Source: Flavihumibacter sp. ZG627 (GTDB taxonomy: Bacteria; Bacteroidota; Bacteroidia; Chitinophagales; Chitinophagaceae). Taken from it: DNA of 64,000 nt. Under the pieces are notes generated by a model. That model did not search any database. It was not told the origin of the DNA and saw nothing but the letters and a program-made list of their open reading frames with translations. The translations under genes and the position numbers were made by a program. Location: positions 434,001-498,000 of the forward strand of contig NZ_JPHF01000002.1 in NCBI RefSeq assembly GCF_000814325.1. The letters run 5' to 3'. Positions 61,597-64,000 of the stretch are shown here, in pieces (position 1 is the first letter of the stretch; the number at the start of each line of letters is the position of its first letter).

Positions 61597-63462
61597 ATGA
61601 GTATTGCCACCGTAGCACTTCCGGCCAATCTCTTCTCCAGGGGAGAACAGGAACAGGTGCAAAATCTGCTTCAGCAATTTTCAGATCGCCAGCTTCAATG
61701 GCTGGCCGGCTACCTGACCGGACTCCAGCAGGGAAACCAGCAACTTCTCCAACTGATCAATCGAATCCCCGTTCCGGCAGAATCAATATCAACGGAACCT
61801 CTTCAGGCACAGGATTCGATCACTGTCCTTTATGGATCAAAAAGCGGAAACAGCAAGAAAGTTGCTAAAACCCTGCACGATAAATTGATTGCGAGAGGCT
61901 TCACCACTGTTTTGCAGGATATGAATCAATACCAGGGTAATAAGTTGAAAGAGGAGAAATACCTGCTGGTGATCGTAAGCACCCATGGTGAAGGCGATCC
62001 TCCACCGGCTGCTGAAGATCTGCATGCTTTCATTCACAGCAGGAAAGCTGCTACCCTTGAAAACACGCGTTATGCGGTGCTTGCCCTGGGTGATAGGAGC
62101 TATGCAAGTTATTGCCAGACCGGCCGCGATTTCGACCAGCGTTTTGAAGCGCTGAAAGGTATACGTCTTTTGGATAGAGTAGAGGCTGATGTAGATTATG
62201 AGGAAACAGCGGAAATTTGGGTGGAAGCTATACTGAATAAATTGCAGGAATCTTTTGCCGGTATGGGGCCGGGTGCAGTGCTCACACAGTCCATCCATTC
62301 TAATGGCAACGGACATGCTAAAACGATACAACCAGTTAGCTATAACCGAAAAAATCCATTTAAGGCCACAGTTCTTGAAAAGATACAACTCAATGGCCGT
62401 GGATCAGCGAAGGAAACTTATCATATTGAATTGTCACTCGAAGGCAGCGGCTTAGAGTACCTGCCAGGTGACACAGTTGGTATTTGGGTTGAAAATGAAC
62501 AAACACTTGTTGATGAGATCTTGTCCCTGAAAAAATGGGATACCTCACAGCAAATCACCTCAAAGGATATCAGTAGTGAACTGTCAACCTTCCTGCAAAA
62601 GAAAGCTGAACTCACAACTATAAGTGGGAGTTTTCTCAATGCCTATCTTCCTTTTATTGGCGATCCGGCATTGGCTCATTCCCTGAAAGCAATCCTTACC
62701 GATAAGCAGGCTTTGTTGAACTTTGTATATGGCAGAGATATATTTGATATACTGAAAGCTTACCCGGCAAACATAAGTGCTCAGCAATTGTCTGAGATCC
62801 TGCTTCCGCTCCAGCCACGCCTGTATTCCATCGCCAGTTCCTATGCAGCTCATCCCGAAGAAGTTCATATCACTGTAAGCCGTGTGGAATATCATAACCA
62901 TGCAAGACGTCACCGTGGAGTCGCTTCTAATTTTATTGCTGACGTGCTTGAACCAGGTAAAGAAATTGGCGTTTTCATTGAAACCAATGAATCATTCCGT
63001 CTTCCCGAAAATTCTTCAACGCCGGTGATAATGATTGGACCAGGAACTGGTATTGCACCTTTCCGTGCATTTGTTGAAGAGCGGGCCGATACAGGCGCAG
63101 AAGGAAAGAACTGGCTGATTTTTGGTGATCAGCATTTTACCACCGATTTTCTCTACCAGACTGAATGGCAGCGCTTCCTGAAGCAGGGAGTACTTACCCG
63201 GATGAATACTGCCTTTTCGCGCGATACCTCCAGAAAGATATATGTTCAAAACCGCCTTCTCGAAAATGCTGATGAATTATATGCATGGCTTCAGGAAGGA
63301 GCACATTTCTATGTTTGTGGTGATGCAAAACGTATGGCTAAAGACGTAAAGCAGACTCTTATAAATATTGTTCAGAACAAAGGCAGTCTTACTGAAGAAG
63401 ATGCAGTTGATTATGTAAAACAACTCATCCGCCAGGGCAGGTACCAGGAAGATGTTTATTAA
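61597..63462 (+). CDS. cysJ: Assimilatory sulfite reductase (NADPH) flavoprotein subunit
   Basis: The 621-residue protein follows the CysJ plan: a 70-residue N-terminal segment, a flavodoxin domain (residues about 75-215; VLYGSKSGNSKKVAKTL, STHGEGDPPPAAEDL, LGDRSYASYCQTGRDFD), an FAD domain (RLYSIASSYAAHPEEVH; RRHRGVASNFIAD) and an NADPH domain (MIGPGTGIAPFRAFVEERA, HFYVCGDAKRMAKDV, ending GRYQEDVY). Electrons flow NADPH-FAD-FMN to the CysI hemoprotein, reducing sulfite to sulfide. cysI follows after 27 bases. Confidence 0.96.
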   Translation: MSIATVALPANLFSRGEQEQVQNLLQQFSDRQLQWLAGYLTGLQQGNQQLLQLINRIPVPAESISTEPLQAQDSITVLYGSKSGNSKKVAKTLHDKLIARGFTTVLQDMNQYQGNKLKEEKYLLVIVSTHGEGDPPPAAEDLHAFIHSRKAATLENTRYAVLALGDRSYASYCQTGRDFDQRFEALKGIRLLDRVEADVDYEETAEIWVEAILNKLQESFAGMGPGAVLTQSIHSNGNGHAKTIQPVSYNRKNPFKATVLEKIQLNGRGSAKETYHIELSLEGSGLEYLPGDTVGIWVENEQTLVDEILSLKKWDTSQQITSKDISSELSTFLQKKAELTTISGSFLNAYLPFIGDPALAHSLKAILTDKQALLNFVYGRDIFDILKAYPANISAQQLSEILLPLQPRLYSIASSYAAHPEEVHITVSRVEYHNHARRHRGVASNFIADVLEPGKEIGVFIETNESFRLPENSSTPVIMIGPGTGIAPFRAFVEERADTGAEGKNWLIFGDQHFTTDFLYQTEWQRFLKQGVLTRMNTAFSRDTSRKIYVQNRLLENADELYAWLQEGAHFYVCGDAKRMAKDVKQTLINIVQNKGSLTEEDAVDYVKQLIRQGRYQEDVY

Positions 63463-63489
63463 ACAAAAACTTCAAATCACAAGGATTTT

Positions 63490-64000
63490 ATGTCGCTTAA
63501 CGAAGACCGTTCCAAACTCAGTGAGGTAGAACATATAAAAGAAAAAAGCAAATACCTGGAAGGAACTATTCCCGATAGTCTCCGCGATGAAGTAACCGGG
63601 AACCTTTTTTCGCAGGACCAGCAGCTTATCAAATTTCACGGAAGTTATGTTCAGAGTGACCGCGAACTTGATAAAGAAAGAAAAGCACAAAAACTTGAAC
63701 CGCTTTATTCATTCATGATCCGTGTGCGGGTTCCGGGTGGAGTGGCAAGTCCGGCCCAATGGATTGCCCTTGATGATATAGCCACAAAATATGGAATGCC
63801 ATCCCTTAAACTGACCACGCGACAGGCTTTTGAATTGCATAATATCCTGAAACATGATCTGAAGCAGACCATCCGGGAGATCAATGATTCATTATTGAGT
63901 ACCATTGCCGCCTGCGGTGATGTTAACCGTAATGTGATGAACACCGTGAACCCCTATACATCTGCCATTCACGATGATGTACAGGCAGTTGCGCAGGCAG
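63490..64000 (+). CDS. cysI: Sulfite reductase hemoprotein subunit, N-terminal part
   Basis: The first 170 codons are present and the gene runs off the window. The product begins MSLNEDRSKLSEVEHIKEKS and has the family features LIKFHGSYVQSDRE, YSFMIRVRVPGGVASPAQW, KLTTRQAFELHNI and STIAACGDVNRNVM, covering the substrate-binding part of the first ferredoxin-like half. The Fe4S4-siroheme Cys lie beyond the window. It partners CysJ in assimilatory sulfite reduction and is 27 bases downstream of it. Confidence 0.95.
   Translation, partial: MSLNEDRSKLSEVEHIKEKSKYLEGTIPDSLRDEVTGNLFSQDQQLIKFHGSYVQSDRELDKERKAQKLEPLYSFMIRVRVPGGVASPAQWIALDDIATKYGMPSLKLTTRQAFELHNILKHDLKQTIREINDSLLSTIAACGDVNRNVMNTVNPYTSAIHDDVQAVAQA

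Overview
The window is chromosomal DNA from a member of the Bacteroidota, most likely close to the Chitinophagaceae. The evidence is the recurring TAnnTTTG promoter element upstream of genes, the weak ribosome binding sites, the protein families present (YfhO, DUF2723/GT117, PrsW, very large poly-HAMP kinases, many GxxSFAQ-type signal peptides), and moderately AT-rich base composition. No phage, plasmid, insertion sequence or CRISPR array is visible. Genus-level placement is an inference.

Layout. 1-7.8 kb: a glycosyltransferase (cut by the window edge) and a YfhO-like membrane protein; a queuosine-precursor transporter; a large Tyr/Gly-rich exported protein; a PrsW protease-acetyltransferase pair. 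7.8-12.4 kb: an exported metallopeptidase/propeller/barrel protein followed by a GH9 cellulase. 12.4-20.7 kb: valS, an exonuclease/GIY-YIG fusion nuclease, a 35-residue membrane microprotein, an esterase, the clpS-aat N-degron pair and a PF10136 membrane protein. 20.7-21.2 kb: four identical tandem tRNA-Val(UAC) genes with promoter and terminator. 21.2-28.9 kb: mtaB, a membrane-anchored Cys-rich DUF4258 protein, plsC, priA, an NAD(P)-binding protein, murB and a secreted protein. 28.9-33.2 kb: an AAA/VWA pair, a large perfect palindrome, and a secreted protein split by a frameshift in a run of eight A. 33.2-38.3 kb: a DUF2723 glycosyltransferase, a SAM hydroxide adenosyltransferase, an SDR and tRNA-Lys. 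38.6-50.9 kb: an 8.7-kb cyclic beta-1,2-glucan synthase (NdvB-like), a GH3 glucosidase, a small hypothetical protein and an SDR. 50.9-58.7 kb: a signalling island made of a REC-kinase, a 2022-residue soluble hybrid kinase with ten 92-residue di-HAMP repeats and three receivers, and a divergent stand-alone receiver. 58.7-64 kb: an AraC regulator, galK, and an Rrf2-cysJ-cysI sulfite-reduction cluster cut by the window edge.

How the genes work together. ClpS and Aat act in the same proteolytic pathway and are translationally coupled. The three signalling genes together encode two histidine kinases and five receiver domains but no DNA-binding output, so they look like a phosphorelay whose target lies elsewhere; the neighbouring AraC gene is a possible but unproven partner. 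NdvB and GH3 suggest synthesis and turnover of beta-glucan. Rrf2-CysJ-CysI is a regulated assimilatory sulfite reductase. The most unusual items are the poly-HAMP kinase, the poly-A frameshifted secreted protein next to a palindrome that abuts a start codon, the exported HEXXH-barrel protein, and the face-to-face promoters between mtaB and the DUF4258 gene.
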